56,819 nt of DNA from JAVBLK01 sp031553565 (GCA_031553565.1 JAVBLK010000031.1:1-56819), one strand, 5' to 3'; shown: positions 45,301-54,316, counted from the stretch's first letter. The notes: a model not told the origin generated them from the letters alone. Program-made: numbers and translations.

Positions 45301-45329
45301 TTGTATAATTATTAGAATTCGTGTATAAT
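45301..45329 (+). promoter_or_regulatory. nadK promoter at the start codon
   Basis: TTGTAT at 45301-45306, 17-nt spacer, TATAAT at 45324-45329; the ATG follows 7 nt later. Confidence 0.75.
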
Positions 45330-45336
45330 ATTCATA

Positions 45337-46176
45337 ATGAAGATCGGGTTGTATGTCAATTATTTCCGCGACAAGGACTTGTCCGTCAGTAAAAGCCTTA
45401 TCGAACTGTTCAAGGGCGAGGGGATCGGTGTCGCTGTCGAAAAAAGCGTCGAGAAGTATTTTGACGGCGAGGAGCTTTTTGATAAGAACGACTTGGGCGG
45501 CGGTATAGGCTTGATCGTCACGGTGGGCGGCGACGGGACGATTTTGTCCATCATAACGCAGGCCGCCGAAAAGCGCATCCCCGTTCTCGGCGTCAATATG
45601 GGCAAGGTCGGCTTTCTGACGGAGCTGGAAAAGACCGAGGTCAAGGATTTTATTTTTGCGATCAAAAACGGCCTGTACGTTATCGAGGAGCGCGTTATGC
45701 TGGAGGCTGTGATCAACGGCAAGCCGACTTACTCCGTGCTGAACGAATGGGTCATAAACCGCGCGGGCAGCGGCAGGATGGTCTCGCTGGACGTACTGGT
45801 CGGCGGCAAGCTGCTTGACACATATTTTGCCGACGGCTTTTTGGTGGCGACTCCGACCGGAAGCACCGCATACTCGTTAAGCGCGGGCGGCCCGGTGCTT
45901 GCGCCCGACACAAAATGTATGAACCTCATAGCGATCAATTCGCATTCGCTGCATAACAGGCCGGTGGTGGTCGGCGACGACGAGGTGATAGAGGTGCGCA
46001 TAAAGGATGACAAAGCGCCCACAACGCTGGTGGCTGACGGCGAAATAATCTGCGAGGTCTCGCAGAGCGACAAAATAGTTATCCGCAAATCCAAAATGAC
46101 AGCCAGGTTCGTAAGGCTCAAGCCCCAGGACTTCTACGGGCGCCTGCTCAGTAAATTGAATATTTGGGGCAAATAG
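45337..46176 (+). CDS. nadK: NAD kinase
   Basis: 279 residues. Phosphorylates NAD to NADP. GGDGT at about residues 66-70 binds the phosphate donor; NEWVINR, TPTGSTAYSLSAGGP and the C-terminal VADGE region complete the fold. The start has no Shine-Dalgarno and the consensus promoter ends 7 nt upstream, giving one of the clearest leaderless candidates. nadK-argR-recN is a conserved Firmicute gene order. Confidence 0.95.
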   Translation: MKIGLYVNYFRDKDLSVSKSLIELFKGEGIGVAVEKSVEKYFDGEELFDKNDLGGGIGLIVTVGGDGTILSIITQAAEKRIPVLGVNMGKVGFLTELEKTEVKDFIFAIKNGLYVIEERVMLEAVINGKPTYSVLNEWVINRAGSGRMVSLDVLVGGKLLDTYFADGFLVATPTGSTAYSLSAGGPVLAPDTKCMNLIAINSHSLHNRPVVVGDDEVIEVRIKDDKAPTTLVADGEIICEVSQSDKIVIRKSKMTARFVRLKPQDFYGRLLSKLNIWGK

Positions 46177-46382
46177 CCTGCCAGCCCTGCGGTATTGCGG
46201 CTAGACAAAAAAGCGCGGCAGCCAATGAAAGAATAAAAAACCCGGTAATTCCGGCCGGAAATTTTACTGCGTCAAAATTTTCGCGCCTGGCCGGAGATAT
46301 GCGGTGCAAGCGAAGTTGAGCTTTATCCTGCTTGTCCGCATTCAAAATAAAGGATAAAGCGATTAGGAGCGCGGCGTAGCGC

Positions 46383-46829
46383 ATGGGTAGAAACATAAGA
46401 CAATCTAAATTGTTAGAGCTTATCGCAAAGTACGAGATCGAGACTCAGGACGATTTAAGTGCGGAGCTGAAAAAAGCCGGCTTTGCGGTCACACAGGCCA
46501 CCATTTCGCGCGACATTAAGGAGCTGGGCCTTGTCAAGTCGCTGTCGAACGGCGTATACAAGTACGCCGCGCCCGCGGATACCGGCGGCGTATCGGTCAA
46601 GGTCGTCAATATGTTCCGCGAATCGGTCATCTCGATCGACAGCGCGGTAAATATGATCGTAATTAAAACCCTGCCTGGCGGCGCCAGCGCGGCGGCGCTG
46701 CTGGTTGATAAGCTGAATATCGACGGTGTCATGGGCTGTATTGCCGGCGACGATACCGTGCTTGTTATCGTAAAGAGTGAAGCTGTAACCAACGAGGTGG
46801 CGCTGCGCCTCCAAAAAATAATGGACTGA
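46383..46829 (+). CDS. argR: Arginine repressor
   Basis: 148 residues. N-terminal winged helix with TQATISRDIKELGLVK recognition region and C-terminal arginine-binding oligomerisation domain with MNM-type pocket, GGASAAALLVDKL and GCIAGDDTVLVIVK. Regulates arginine biosynthesis and catabolism; no arg genes are in the window. AGGAG lies 13 nt before ATG at 46383. Sits between nadK and recN as in many Firmicutes. Confidence 0.94.
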   Translation: MGRNIRQSKLLELIAKYEIETQDDLSAELKKAGFAVTQATISRDIKELGLVKSLSNGVYKYAAPADTGGVSVKVVNMFRESVISIDSAVNMIVIKTLPGGASAAALLVDKLNIDGVMGCIAGDDTVLVIVKSEAVTNEVALRLQKIMD

Positions 46830-46863
46830 CGGCGGTGCCGGCTGAATAATTTGTCATAAACAG

Positions 46864-48573
46864 ATGTTAAAATCGATTTACATAAAGAATATCGCACTGA
46901 TAAGCGGCCTGACGATTGAGTTCGGGCAGGGCTTAAACGTGCTGTCGGGCGAGACGGGCGCCGGCAAGTCCATAATTGTTGACAGTTTGAATTTTATCTT
47001 GGGCGACCGCGCCGATAAAACATTGATACGCCACGGCGAGGAAACGGCTGTTGTCGAGGCGGTGTTTATTGCGGGCGGCGCGGCAAGGGAGATGCTGACG
47101 GAATTAGCCGGCGAGGACGACGAAATCGTCATAGTGAACCGCACGCTGCATCAGGACGGCAGGTCGGATATAAAGCTGAACGGCAGGACTGTGTCGCTGT
47201 CAATGCTGAAAAGGCTGACCTCGCTTATCGTGGATATCCACGGTCAGCACGAGCACCAGTCGCTTTTAAGGGTTTCCAAACATACCGAGGTGCTGGACTT
47301 TTTTGCGCCGCGGAAAATTGTTGATATAAAAGCCGCGCTTTCTGGGCAGCTCAAAGAATACAGCCGCATAAAAAAGGAGCTTTCAATGTTCGGCGCGGAC
47401 GAGGACGAACGTGCAAGGCGCGCGGATATCCTGGATTATCAAATAAAAGAGATCAAGGGCGCGCGGCTGTCCGAAAAGGAAGAGTCCGAGCTTACGGCGC
47501 GGCGCGAGATAATTAAAAATCAGGAAAAAATCATAGAGGGGTTATCGGCGGCGGCAGGCTTTTTCGGCGGCGGCGGCGAAAGCCCGGGCGTCAAGGAAAT
47601 GCTGGACGGTGTTGTGCACGGCCTTTCTTTTTCGGCGCGCTTTTATCCGGAGGCGGATGAACTGCTTGCCAGGGCGGAGAGCGCGCGCGCAGAGGTCGCC
47701 GACATCGCCGAGGGCGTCGAGGAGATACTGTCCGGCCTTGATTACAGTGAAAAGGACGCGGACAAGCTGGAGGCGCGCCTCGATCAGATAAAGCTGTTAA
47801 AACGCAAGTACGGCGGCGATATCCCCGCTGTTTTCGCGTTTTTGGAAAAAGCGGCGGCCGAATATGAGAAGCTTACTAACAGCGCCGGGCTGATCGACGC
47901 GCTTAAGAAAAAGAAAACGGAGCTGGAGCGGGATCTGTACGCATCGTGCTGCGCGTTAAGCGATATCCGGCGCGAAACGGCAGTTGCTTTTGAACAGAGG
48001 ATACAAAACGAGCTTGCCGACCTTGGTATGGCAAACTCTGTTTTCAAGGTGCAGTTTTCCGATAAGCCCGATATAGCTGATGCCGGCAACGCGGCGGGAG
48101 CGAACGGTTTCGATAACCTTGAGTTTTATCTGAGCCCGAATATCGGCGAACCCTTGAAGCCGCTTGCAAAGATCGCTTCCGGCGGTGAAATGTCGCGCTT
48201 TATGCTGGCGGTCAAGAACATAACCGCCGACGCCGAGGGTATCGACACCATGATCTTTGACGAGATCGATACCGGGATAAGCGGCAAAATGGGACAGGTA
48301 GTCGCCTGCAAGCTGGCGTCCATTTCACGGAGCCGGCAGGTCATCTGCGTCTCGCATCTGCCGCAGCTGGCCGCAATGGCGGATAACAATTTTTTGATAG
48401 CAAAATCGGTGGTGAACGGTAAAACGATAACCGGCGTGAAGCCTTTACACGGCGCAGAAATGACTGAGGAGATATCGCGCCTTTCCGGCGGCAAGGACAT
48501 CAGTGAATCCGCGGTCAAGCAAGCCGGGGATATGAAAAAATGGTCTGACGAATACAAGTCCGGTCTGAAATGA
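46864..48573 (+). CDS. recN: DNA repair protein RecN
   Basis: 569 residues. SMC-like ATPase for double-strand break repair. Walker A GETGAGKSIIVDSLNFILG at about residue 29, central coiled coils (about 150-350), signature ASGGEMSRFMLAVK and Walker B TMIFDEIDTGISG. Starts 35 bp after argR, no clear Shine-Dalgarno. Full length. Confidence 0.95.
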   Translation: MLKSIYIKNIALISGLTIEFGQGLNVLSGETGAGKSIIVDSLNFILGDRADKTLIRHGEETAVVEAVFIAGGAAREMLTELAGEDDEIVIVNRTLHQDGRSDIKLNGRTVSLSMLKRLTSLIVDIHGQHEHQSLLRVSKHTEVLDFFAPRKIVDIKAALSGQLKEYSRIKKELSMFGADEDERARRADILDYQIKEIKGARLSEKEESELTARREIIKNQEKIIEGLSAAAGFFGGGGESPGVKEMLDGVVHGLSFSARFYPEADELLARAESARAEVADIAEGVEEILSGLDYSEKDADKLEARLDQIKLLKRKYGGDIPAVFAFLEKAAAEYEKLTNSAGLIDALKKKKTELERDLYASCCALSDIRRETAVAFEQRIQNELADLGMANSVFKVQFSDKPDIADAGNAAGANGFDNLEFYLSPNIGEPLKPLAKIASGGEMSRFMLAVKNITADAEGIDTMIFDEIDTGISGKMGQVVACKLASISRSRQVICVSHLPQLAAMADNNFLIAKSVVNGKTITGVKPLHGAEMTEEISRLSGGKDISESAVKQAGDMKKWSDEYKSGLK

Positions 48574-48617
48574 CAGAGCGGCAGGGCAAATACCAGTAAA
48601 AAATGTCCGAATAATAA

Positions 48618-48775
48618 GGAAGCGCTGAATAAATGAGGTTAATTTAGAGCAAGTATTTTTAAGTCAGAAAACGGCTTGTTTTTGCAGCAAATAGTAGAAC
48701 TATTTGCAAAAGAAGAAGACGTTTTCAGGCGAAAAAGACGCCGCTATAAATTATATCGGATTATTCAGCGGTTCC
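48618..48775 (-). mobile_element. MITE family A, copy 10
   Basis: 158 bp, reverse orientation, ends GGAAGCGCTGAATAAATGAG and the complement of GGAACCGCTGAATAATCC. Flanks ATAA/TTAA. It lies between recN and the SDR gene. Confidence 0.88.
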
Positions 48776-48799
48776 TTAAAACATAGGCGGTATAAAAAG

Positions 48800-49555
48800 A
48801 TGAAAGCATTGATTACGGGCGCCAGCACGGGCATAGGGCGCGACATGGCGAAGGTATTGGCAGGATTAGGCTGCGATTTGATTTTAGTCGCAAGGCGGAA
48901 GGATTTGCTGGAAAGCCTTAAAAGCGAATTGCAGGTCGACGTGCGCGTGATCGCGGCTGATCTTAGGTCGGAGGAAGCGTGCAGGTCGCTGTACGAGCGG
49001 ACCAAGGATTTAAACGTAGATATCCTGATCAATAACGCGGGCTTCGGCCTTGTCGGCGCGTTCGACGCCACCGATTTACAGACCGAGCTTGATATGATCG
49101 ACCTCAATATCCGCGCGGTGCATATACTTACAAAACTATTTTTGCAGGATTTTAAAAGGAAGGATACCGGGTATATCCTTAACGTTTCTTCCTCCGCCGG
49201 ATTCTTGCCCGGGCCGCTTATGTCAACGTATTACGCCTCGAAGGCGTACGTCCTGTGGATGAGTCAGGCGATCTGGGAGGAACTGCGTCAGGAAAAAAGC
49301 AACGTGCATATCAGCGCGCTGTGTCCGGGGCCGGTACCGACGGATTTCAATAAAACGGCTCAGGCGCACAGCAGCGGCAAGGGCCTGGCCAGCGAATATG
49401 TGGCGGAATATGCAATACGCAGGATGTTTCAAAAAAAGCGCGTCATCGTGCCGGGACTGGGTATGAAATTTGCGCACGGCATACAGCGCGTATTGCCGAT
49501 GCGCTGGCTTTTGATTTTCTGCTATAAGCGTATGAAGCGCAAGGGCGCAAAGTAG
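48800..49555 (+). CDS. Short-chain dehydrogenase/reductase
   Basis: 251 residues from ATG at 48800; the longer frame runs into MITE copy 10 and was rejected. NAD(P) motif TGASTGIG at residues 6-13, NNAG near 84, catalytic Ser in NVSSSAG and Tyr-Lys in YYASKAYV. The tail has a basic amphipathic end (WLLIFCYKRMKRKGAK). Substrate unknown; resembles DltE/YqjQ-type SDRs. Convergent with spoIVB with only 13 bp between stops. Confidence 0.9.
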   Translation: MKALITGASTGIGRDMAKVLAGLGCDLILVARRKDLLESLKSELQVDVRVIAADLRSEEACRSLYERTKDLNVDILINNAGFGLVGAFDATDLQTELDMIDLNIRAVHILTKLFLQDFKRKDTGYILNVSSSAGFLPGPLMSTYYASKAYVLWMSQAIWEELRQEKSNVHISALCPGPVPTDFNKTAQAHSSGKGLASEYVAEYAIRRMFQKKRVIVPGLGMKFAHGIQRVLPMRWLLIFCYKRMKRKGAK

Positions 49556-49568
49556 CCGCTTTAGGATC

Positions 49569-50699
49569 CTAGTTACTCAGCATCCAATCCAGGTAGACGC
49601 CGAAGCCTTTGGTCGGATCGTTAATAAATACATGGGTCACCGCGCCGCACAGTCTGCCGTTTTGCAGGATCGGGCTGCCGCTCATACCCTGGACTATACC
49701 GCCGGTTTCATTTAAAAGCCGTTCATCGGTCACCTTCAGCACCATGCTCTTTTCGCTCTGCGCCGTCTGGAAGTTAGTCTTAATTATTTCGATGCTGTAC
49801 TCCCGTATCTCGTCGCCGACAGTCGAAACTATCGAGGCGGGCCCGGGCTTTACCAGATCGCGCGTAGCGCATTTAACGGGCTGAGGATAAAGCTTGTTCT
49901 CCGGCCTTTCGGAAAGATTGCCGAAAACGCCGAAACGGTTATTGACATCGATCGTCCCCAGCTTTGTCCTCGATTTCAAAAACATTCCCCTCAGCTCGCC
50001 GGGCACGCCCTTTTGCCCTTTTATTACGCCTACGATATTGCATTTATAGATGTTGCCGCCGCGTATCGGCAGGATGCCGCCGACGTCGGCGTCGCAGATC
50101 GGATGGCCCAGCGCCCCGAACCTCATATCCTTTTTTATGTAGGTCATAGTACCTACGCCGGCCGCGTTGTCGCGTATCCACAGCCCCAGTTTATACAGCT
50201 TTGTCGCCGCGTCAAGCGCGGGAAGCGCTTTTATACACATTGTATTTCCGCGCCTGGTAAAGCAGATCTCAACTTCCTTTCCTGCCGAATCCGGAGCGTT
50301 GATTATCCGGTTTATGTCCTCGACGGACAATATCTCGCCGCCGTTTATGCTGATTATCACATCGCCTTCCCGTATGCGGCTGTCCAGAAACGGTTTAACG
50401 GCGCCGTTTTCTGTCAGCACAGTGCCGATACCCAGCACGATCACACCCTTAGAGTGCAGAGTCATGCCCACCGGCATTCCGCCGATGTAAGCCTCCTCTA
50501 GGATCAGGTCTTTTTCTTTTGGTTTCTTTTTAAAGAAGTTAGGGAATGCGGCGGCCTCTGCGGCGCTGCCGGGAAAATCGTCTGAAACGCCGCGGTTTTT
50601 ATCCGTATACGTTCTGATATAGTTAAATGACGGTATAATGGCGTAAAAAAGCGTTACTGCGGCTAAAAATATTCCTAAATACTTAGCGATCTTGCGCAT
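49569..50699 (-). CDS. spoIVB: Sporulation peptidase SpoIVB
   Basis: 376 residues from ATG at 50699, with AAAGGA 9 nt upstream; a TTG at 50708 was rejected. N-terminal membrane anchor (about 5-25), PDZ domain (about 85-150), then the S55 serine peptidase with catalytic His in GALGHPICDADVG and Ser in GMSGSPILQNG, followed by AVTHVFINDPTKGFGVYLDWML. It signals from the forespore to start sigma-K activation, so its presence marks a spore former. Transcribed towards the SDR gene. Confidence 0.95.
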   Translation of the reverse strand: MRKIAKYLGIFLAAVTLFYAIIPSFNYIRTYTDKNRGVSDDFPGSAAEAAAFPNFFKKKPKEKDLILEEAYIGGMPVGMTLHSKGVIVLGIGTVLTENGAVKPFLDSRIREGDVIISINGGEILSVEDINRIINAPDSAGKEVEICFTRRGNTMCIKALPALDAATKLYKLGLWIRDNAAGVGTMTYIKKDMRFGALGHPICDADVGGILPIRGGNIYKCNIVGVIKGQKGVPGELRGMFLKSRTKLGTIDVNNRFGVFGNLSERPENKLYPQPVKCATRDLVKPGPASIVSTVGDEIREYSIEIIKTNFQTAQSEKSMVLKVTDERLLNETGGIVQGMSGSPILQNGRLCGAVTHVFINDPTKGFGVYLDWMLSN

Positions 50700-50923
50700 A
50701 TGTACCAATCCTTTTGAAATATATATGCACGAAGAGCCGCCGTAGTGGCCGCAACAACGCGTCTTTCCGATTTAGTTTCTGTAAAGAGAAAAAAAATATT
50801 CAAAAAAGACGGTTGAAAAATTTATGAAACAATAAAGTATGTTAGTACTCTATATAACCTATGTTTATAGAATACTTTGCAACGCATGCGTTTTTGAAGC
50901 GGGGGACCCGTTGGATATATGGT

Positions 50924-51556
50924 TTATATAGTGCCTATAAATATCGGGACAAAAATCGCTTCTATTACGGAGAATATAAGTATTGCTGCCGCGGCGGGCC
51001 ATATTTGAATAAGCAGCCGCGTTATTCCGTCGCTCCCGCGGAAAGGGACGCCGGACCTGCCGTATATTGCGCACCTGTCAATGGCGCATACGGAGCAATA
51101 CGAAATACTGACAAAGAAAACCGCCTCGAACGGCAATACAAAAACCACCGCGCTGAATACGCCTGTTATGCCGTATATACCGATCAGCAGCATTATCTTG
51201 AAGCCCGCTAAAAAACTGCGGAAAATTATCAGGACAAAATAGCAAGGGCGCATATATCTGTGCAGGCCGAACAAGATAATAAGCGCAAATATACCCAAGG
51301 CGGAAAGCAGCCGCGACCAGAATATCGAGCCTCCGTTCAGGGTGCCGTTGATCATGCCCATGATATAACCGTCACTTATCTCGATGATCGTCACGCGGCG
51401 CGTATAGACTGCCGCGCCGGCAAGACCTGAAACAAAACCGGCCAGGCCGCATATAAACATAACAATGTACAGCCTGCGATATGTAAAAAAATGCTCCTTA
51501 CATGACTGCCAAAAGCCGCCGATAAAAAATTGATTGCGAAACCGTCCCCAACCCAT
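50924..51556 (-). CDS. SpoIIM-like membrane protein
   Basis: About 210 residues from ATG at 51556 (MGWGRFRNQFFIGGFWQ); the frame also opens to a TTG at 51616. Several membrane segments, with a YRRLYIVMFICGLAGFVSGLAG start, an ectodomain holding EISDGYIMGMINGT, then repeated helices (FRSFLAGFKIMLLIGIYGITGVFSAVVFVLPFEAV). Topology and the F-R-x-F-x-x-G pattern resemble SpoIIM, the engulfment protein, and it lies beside spoIVB. Homology is not certain. Confidence 0.5.
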   Translation of the reverse strand: MGWGRFRNQFFIGGFWQSCKEHFFTYRRLYIVMFICGLAGFVSGLAGAAVYTRRVTIIEISDGYIMGMINGTLNGGSIFWSRLLSALGIFALIILFGLHRYMRPCYFVLIIFRSFLAGFKIMLLIGIYGITGVFSAVVFVLPFEAVFFVSISYCSVCAIDRCAIYGRSGVPFRGSDGITRLLIQIWPAAAAILIFSVIEAIFVPIFIGTI

Positions 51557-51663
51557 AACACCCCACAATGCTGCGTCTTGCGAGGGATTGATATGCCATA
51601 AGACATAAACGCGCAAGCCCGCAGCTTTTAAAACGGCACAGATATATTTCTATAATATGCGCC

Positions 51664-51679
51664 TATTCATCGCTTCCCA
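51664..51679 (+). repeat. Right-end relic of an earlier MITE
   Basis: TATTCATCGCTTCCCAA matches the family A right end and directly precedes the left end of copy 11, so two copies once stood next to each other or one inserted into the other. Confidence 0.5.
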
Positions 51680-51681
51680 AA

Positions 51682-51843
51682 GGAATCGCTGAATAATTCG
51701 ATAGAACTTTGACGCATCGTCTTTTTTGGCCTAGAAATACCTTCTTTCCTTAGCAAATAGTTCTACTATTTGCGTCATAAACAAGTCATTTCCCGGGCTA
51801 AAAAATACTTGCTCTAAATTAATCTCATTTATTCATCGCTTCC
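51682..51843 (+). mobile_element. MITE family A, copy 11, abutting the Spo0A-C stop codon
   Basis: 162 bp, ends GGAATCGCTGAATAATTCG and the complement ending CATCGCTTCC at 51843. The stop codon of the minus-strand gene begins at the very next base (51844-51846). The flanks (CAAA and TTAT) do not match. Confidence 0.85.
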
Positions 51844-52281
51844 TTATGAAAAAATGTCCGTGTTAAGTAATATATGCACCGAGGCCGCCGCAATTAACTC
51901 TTTTACTGTAGGTTTTCCGGATTTTGCGCTGATCGTACTGCCGAACAGGTTTTCCATCCGGTCAATATCGACTGACAAAAACGCGTTGTCGATCGAATTA
52001 GAGATATTCCGTTCTAAATTCGCCGCCTTCAGCCGGTATTTTTCGGTCAGGGCGGGATAAATGTCTTTTTTTAAAAGAAAAGGCTTTCCCTTTTTTTGCG
52101 CCGCAAGTAAGATCGCCTCCCGAAGAAGGCGGTATCCCATAAGCCTTGGGTTAAAGCTGAGCATCAATAGGTACTCGCTGGCAAGCTGCTCGCAAGTTTT
52201 CCGTTTCGTTACAGGCGTTTGCCGGAAAGCGGATGCTGCGTCACGTTGCGTGCGCGATGAAGCCGTTTTTTCATTTTCCAT
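51844..52281 (-). CDS. Stand-alone Spo0A C-terminal domain protein (no receiver)
   Basis: 145 residues. Residues 1-35 are charged and not a receiver domain. Residues 36-140 align with the Spo0A effector domain: GYRLLREAILLA matches GYxYLREAI, DIYPALTEKY matches the xLYPxIAKKY region, LFGSTISAKSGKPTVKELIA matches LFGYTISxxKGKPTNSEFIA. The DNA-reading helix differs: LERNISNSID where Spo0A has VERAIRHAIE, so target preference may have changed. With no phosphorylation domain it might bind DNA constitutively or act through protein contacts. TATAAT lies 10 nt before ATG, and GGAGG 15-19 nt before. Confidence 0.85.
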   Translation of the reverse strand: MENEKTASSRTQRDAASAFRQTPVTKRKTCEQLASEYLLMLSFNPRLMGYRLLREAILLAAQKKGKPFLLKKDIYPALTEKYRLKAANLERNISNSIDNAFLSVDIDRMENLFGSTISAKSGKPTVKELIAAASVHILLNTDIFS

Positions 52282-52805
52282 AAGGAATCATATTATACCT
52301 CCGCGGTAAAAGGATAAATGCGCGGAAAATGTTACAAATAATCTTTTAATAGGATACTTATAAAACGCGGAAAATCCGGTTGTTGATATAGTGTTCTTTT
52401 AGAGGGAATGCGCAAGCATTATAGGTTCTGTTTGTTTGCGGCATTATATGTCAATAATTATTTTTTGTGTACATAGGATTCGCCGAACACAGGCTGAAAA
52501 GCCGGAAATGACGGCGGGCCATGCTTGTAATTTCAGCCGCAAGGTGTATAATACTATAGTAAACAAACTTTATACCAGCTTAAACCGGCTCATCTTCGGC
52601 ATCTGTTGGTACTATAATAACCGCAGGGCATATTTGGCGGAAAAATGCTCACATCTGGTCAATAATTACTAAAGTAAAAAGAACCGTATTAACATTGTAA
52701 AAGCGAAAGGACGATTGTCTTTTAGGCGGCCAAAGCTGTCAAAGGGCTTTACGGCATTGGTTTGCGGTTTCTTAAGAAATATTTAAGGCAGGGATAAACA
52801 TAGCT
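52282..52805. other. Gene-free stretch between the Spo0A-C gene and the cyclase-like gene
   Basis: No credible ORF; the 78-codon frame at 52436 has no ribosome site. A good promoter lies at 52525-52552, giving about 245 nt of leader or a small RNA before 52806. I recognise no RNA family in it. Confidence 0.5.
52525..52552 (+). promoter_or_regulatory. Promoter in the 52.3-52.8 kb gap
   Basis: TTGTAA at 52525-52530, spacer 16, TATAAT at 52547-52552. The nearest plus-strand gene starts 254 bp later. Confidence 0.6.
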
Positions 52806-53771
52806 ATGCCGGCAAGGTATTTTTCGGGACGTTATAAAGAATATTTCCAAGGCTGGTACTTTAAACAGTCTGTAAAAGGGCGCAATATAGCCTTTATACC
52901 CGGCTATGCCGCCGACGGCGGCAGGCTGTCGTCAGCGTTTATCCAGGTAGTCACAGATAAGAGCGGTTATTTTATCGAGTACCCGATATCACAGTTCTCG
53001 GCCGAACGCGGCAAACTGCATATAAGGATAGGTAAAAGCGAGTTTTATGAGGGCGGAATGAAGCTGGATATCGATGCGTTCGGTATCCGAGTCAAGGGCG
53101 AGCTGTCTTTTGCCGCGTTCAATCCGCCGCTGCAAAGGCCGTTTATGCCCAATATCATGGGGCCGTTCGACTATTTGCCGCGGCTGGAGTGCCGTCACTA
53201 TATTTACAGTCTGCATCACGAGGTCAACGGAGTAATAAAAATCAACGGCGAGGACGTTATTTTCAATGGCGGCCGCGGTTATTGCGAGGGCGACAGAGGC
53301 AGGTCATTTCCAAAAAACTATTTCTGGGCGCAGTCGAATCTTTTTGCGGGTACGGATTCCTGCATATCACTTGCGGCCGCAGATGTTCCGATCATGGGGG
53401 CAGAGTTCTGCGGCGTCGCGGCAATCTTCAAATATAAGGGAAAGGAGCGGCGGTTCGCAACGTACAACGGCACGAAAATTACAGTATTCGAGGACAGGGG
53501 GGACTCGGTCGGCATAACGCTGAAAAAGGGCGCGGAAACCTTGTCGGCAGAAGTCGCCCTGCCGCACGGCAGTGACCTCAGGGCGCCCAAAAACGGCAGC
53601 ATGGCGCTGATGATAAAAGAGGCGTTGAGCGCGCCGCTTTACCTTAAGGTGACGGACGGAGGCAAGACGGTTTTCGACGAAAGGGGGATCATCGCCTCGG
53701 CCGAAAACGTTGGCAAGGTGCGCTGTAAAACGAGCGAGCCCGTTAAAACCGGTGTTGCCGCCCGCAGGTAA
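52806..53771 (+). CDS. Tocopherol cyclase-like protein
   Basis: 321 residues. Matches the bacterial tocopherol-cyclase-like family: EYFQGWYFKQS at residues 12-22, FIPGYA, FIEYPISQF, NIMGPFDYLPRLECRHYIYSLHHEVNG, and GRGYCEGDRGRSFPKNYFWAQSNLF. No signal peptide. Plants use this fold on tocopherol precursors, but that substrate is not expected in Clostridia; the function here is unknown. No strong ribosome site, GGCAGGGATAA is the best. MITE copy 12 begins 45 bp after the stop. Confidence 0.82.
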   Translation: MPARYFSGRYKEYFQGWYFKQSVKGRNIAFIPGYAADGGRLSSAFIQVVTDKSGYFIEYPISQFSAERGKLHIRIGKSEFYEGGMKLDIDAFGIRVKGELSFAAFNPPLQRPFMPNIMGPFDYLPRLECRHYIYSLHHEVNGVIKINGEDVIFNGGRGYCEGDRGRSFPKNYFWAQSNLFAGTDSCISLAAADVPIMGAEFCGVAAIFKYKGKERRFATYNGTKITVFEDRGDSVGITLKKGAETLSAEVALPHGSDLRAPKNGSMALMIKEALSAPLYLKVTDGGKTVFDERGIIASAENVGKVRCKTSEPVKTGVAARR

Positions 53772-53816
53772 TTCCTGCCGTAACGCCGCCGGCAGAGTTT
53801 TGTACGTTTATTTTAA

Positions 53817-53975
53817 GGAAGCGATGAATAAATGAGATCAATTTTGAGCAAGTATTTTTTAGCCTGGAAATGACTTGTTTATGACGCAAATAGTAGAACT
53901 ATTGGCTATTAAAAGAAGGCATTTTCAGGCAAAAAAGACGCAGCTATAAATTTTATCGAATTATTCAGCGATTTC
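53817..53975 (-). mobile_element. MITE family A, copy 12
   Basis: 159 bp, reverse orientation. Ends GGAAGCGATGAATAAATGAG and the complement of GAAATCGCTGAATAATTCG. Flanks TTAA/TTAC. The AAATAGTAGAACTATT core is slightly disturbed by an insertion. Confidence 0.85.
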
Positions 53976-53996
53976 TTACTTTCTCTTTTAATCCGC

Positions 53997-54025
53997 TTGA
54001 CATTTCATCAGTTTTCTTTTAATAT
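53997..54025 (+). promoter_or_regulatory. tRNA promoter
   Basis: Perfect TTGACA at 53997-54002, spacer 17, TAATAT at 54020-54025. About 145 nt before the first tRNA. Confidence 0.65.
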
Positions 54026-54169
54026 TATAAAGCTTTTACTAGGGGCACAAAGTTCGATCGGGACAAAAACGGCAGAGAATTTGTTATCCGTATTTTCTTT
54101 GCGGTCCGGGCGGTTTCTTTTGTCGGGCAATAATCGTAAGCTGTCTGAAAGAATGAGTCCGAAAATTAT

Positions 54170-54240
54170 AGCGGGATTGTGTAACGGTAGCACATGCGGC
54201 TCTGACCCGCACAGTCAAGGTTCGAACCCTTGTCCCGCTG
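54170..54240 (+). tRNA. tRNA-Gln (CTG)
   Basis: 71 nt. Acceptor AGCGGGA/TCCCGCT, D stem GTGT/GCAC, anticodon stem TGCGG/CCGCA with loop CTCTGAC (anticodon CTG), T arm CAAGG-TTCGAAC-CCTTG, discriminator G. The CCA tail is not encoded. Confidence 0.93.
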
Positions 54241-54241
54241 C

Positions 54242-54316
54242 GCCACCATCGTATAGCGGTTAGTACGCTGGCCTCTCACGCCGGTAACAGGGGTTCGATT
54301 CCCCTTGGTGGTACCA
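54242..54316 (+). tRNA. tRNA-Glu (CTC)
   Basis: 75 nt. Acceptor GCCACCA/TGGTGGT, anticodon stem CTGGC/GCCGG with loop CTCTCAC (anticodon CTC), variable loop TAACA, T arm GGGG-TTCGATT-CCCC. CCA is encoded, preceded by discriminator A. Only one nucleotide separates it from tRNA-Gln. Confidence 0.94.

Noticed and set aside
52436..52672. 78-codon ORF before the cyclase-like gene
   Set aside because: No ribosome site and low-complexity composition. It also spans the better supported promoter at 52525-52552.
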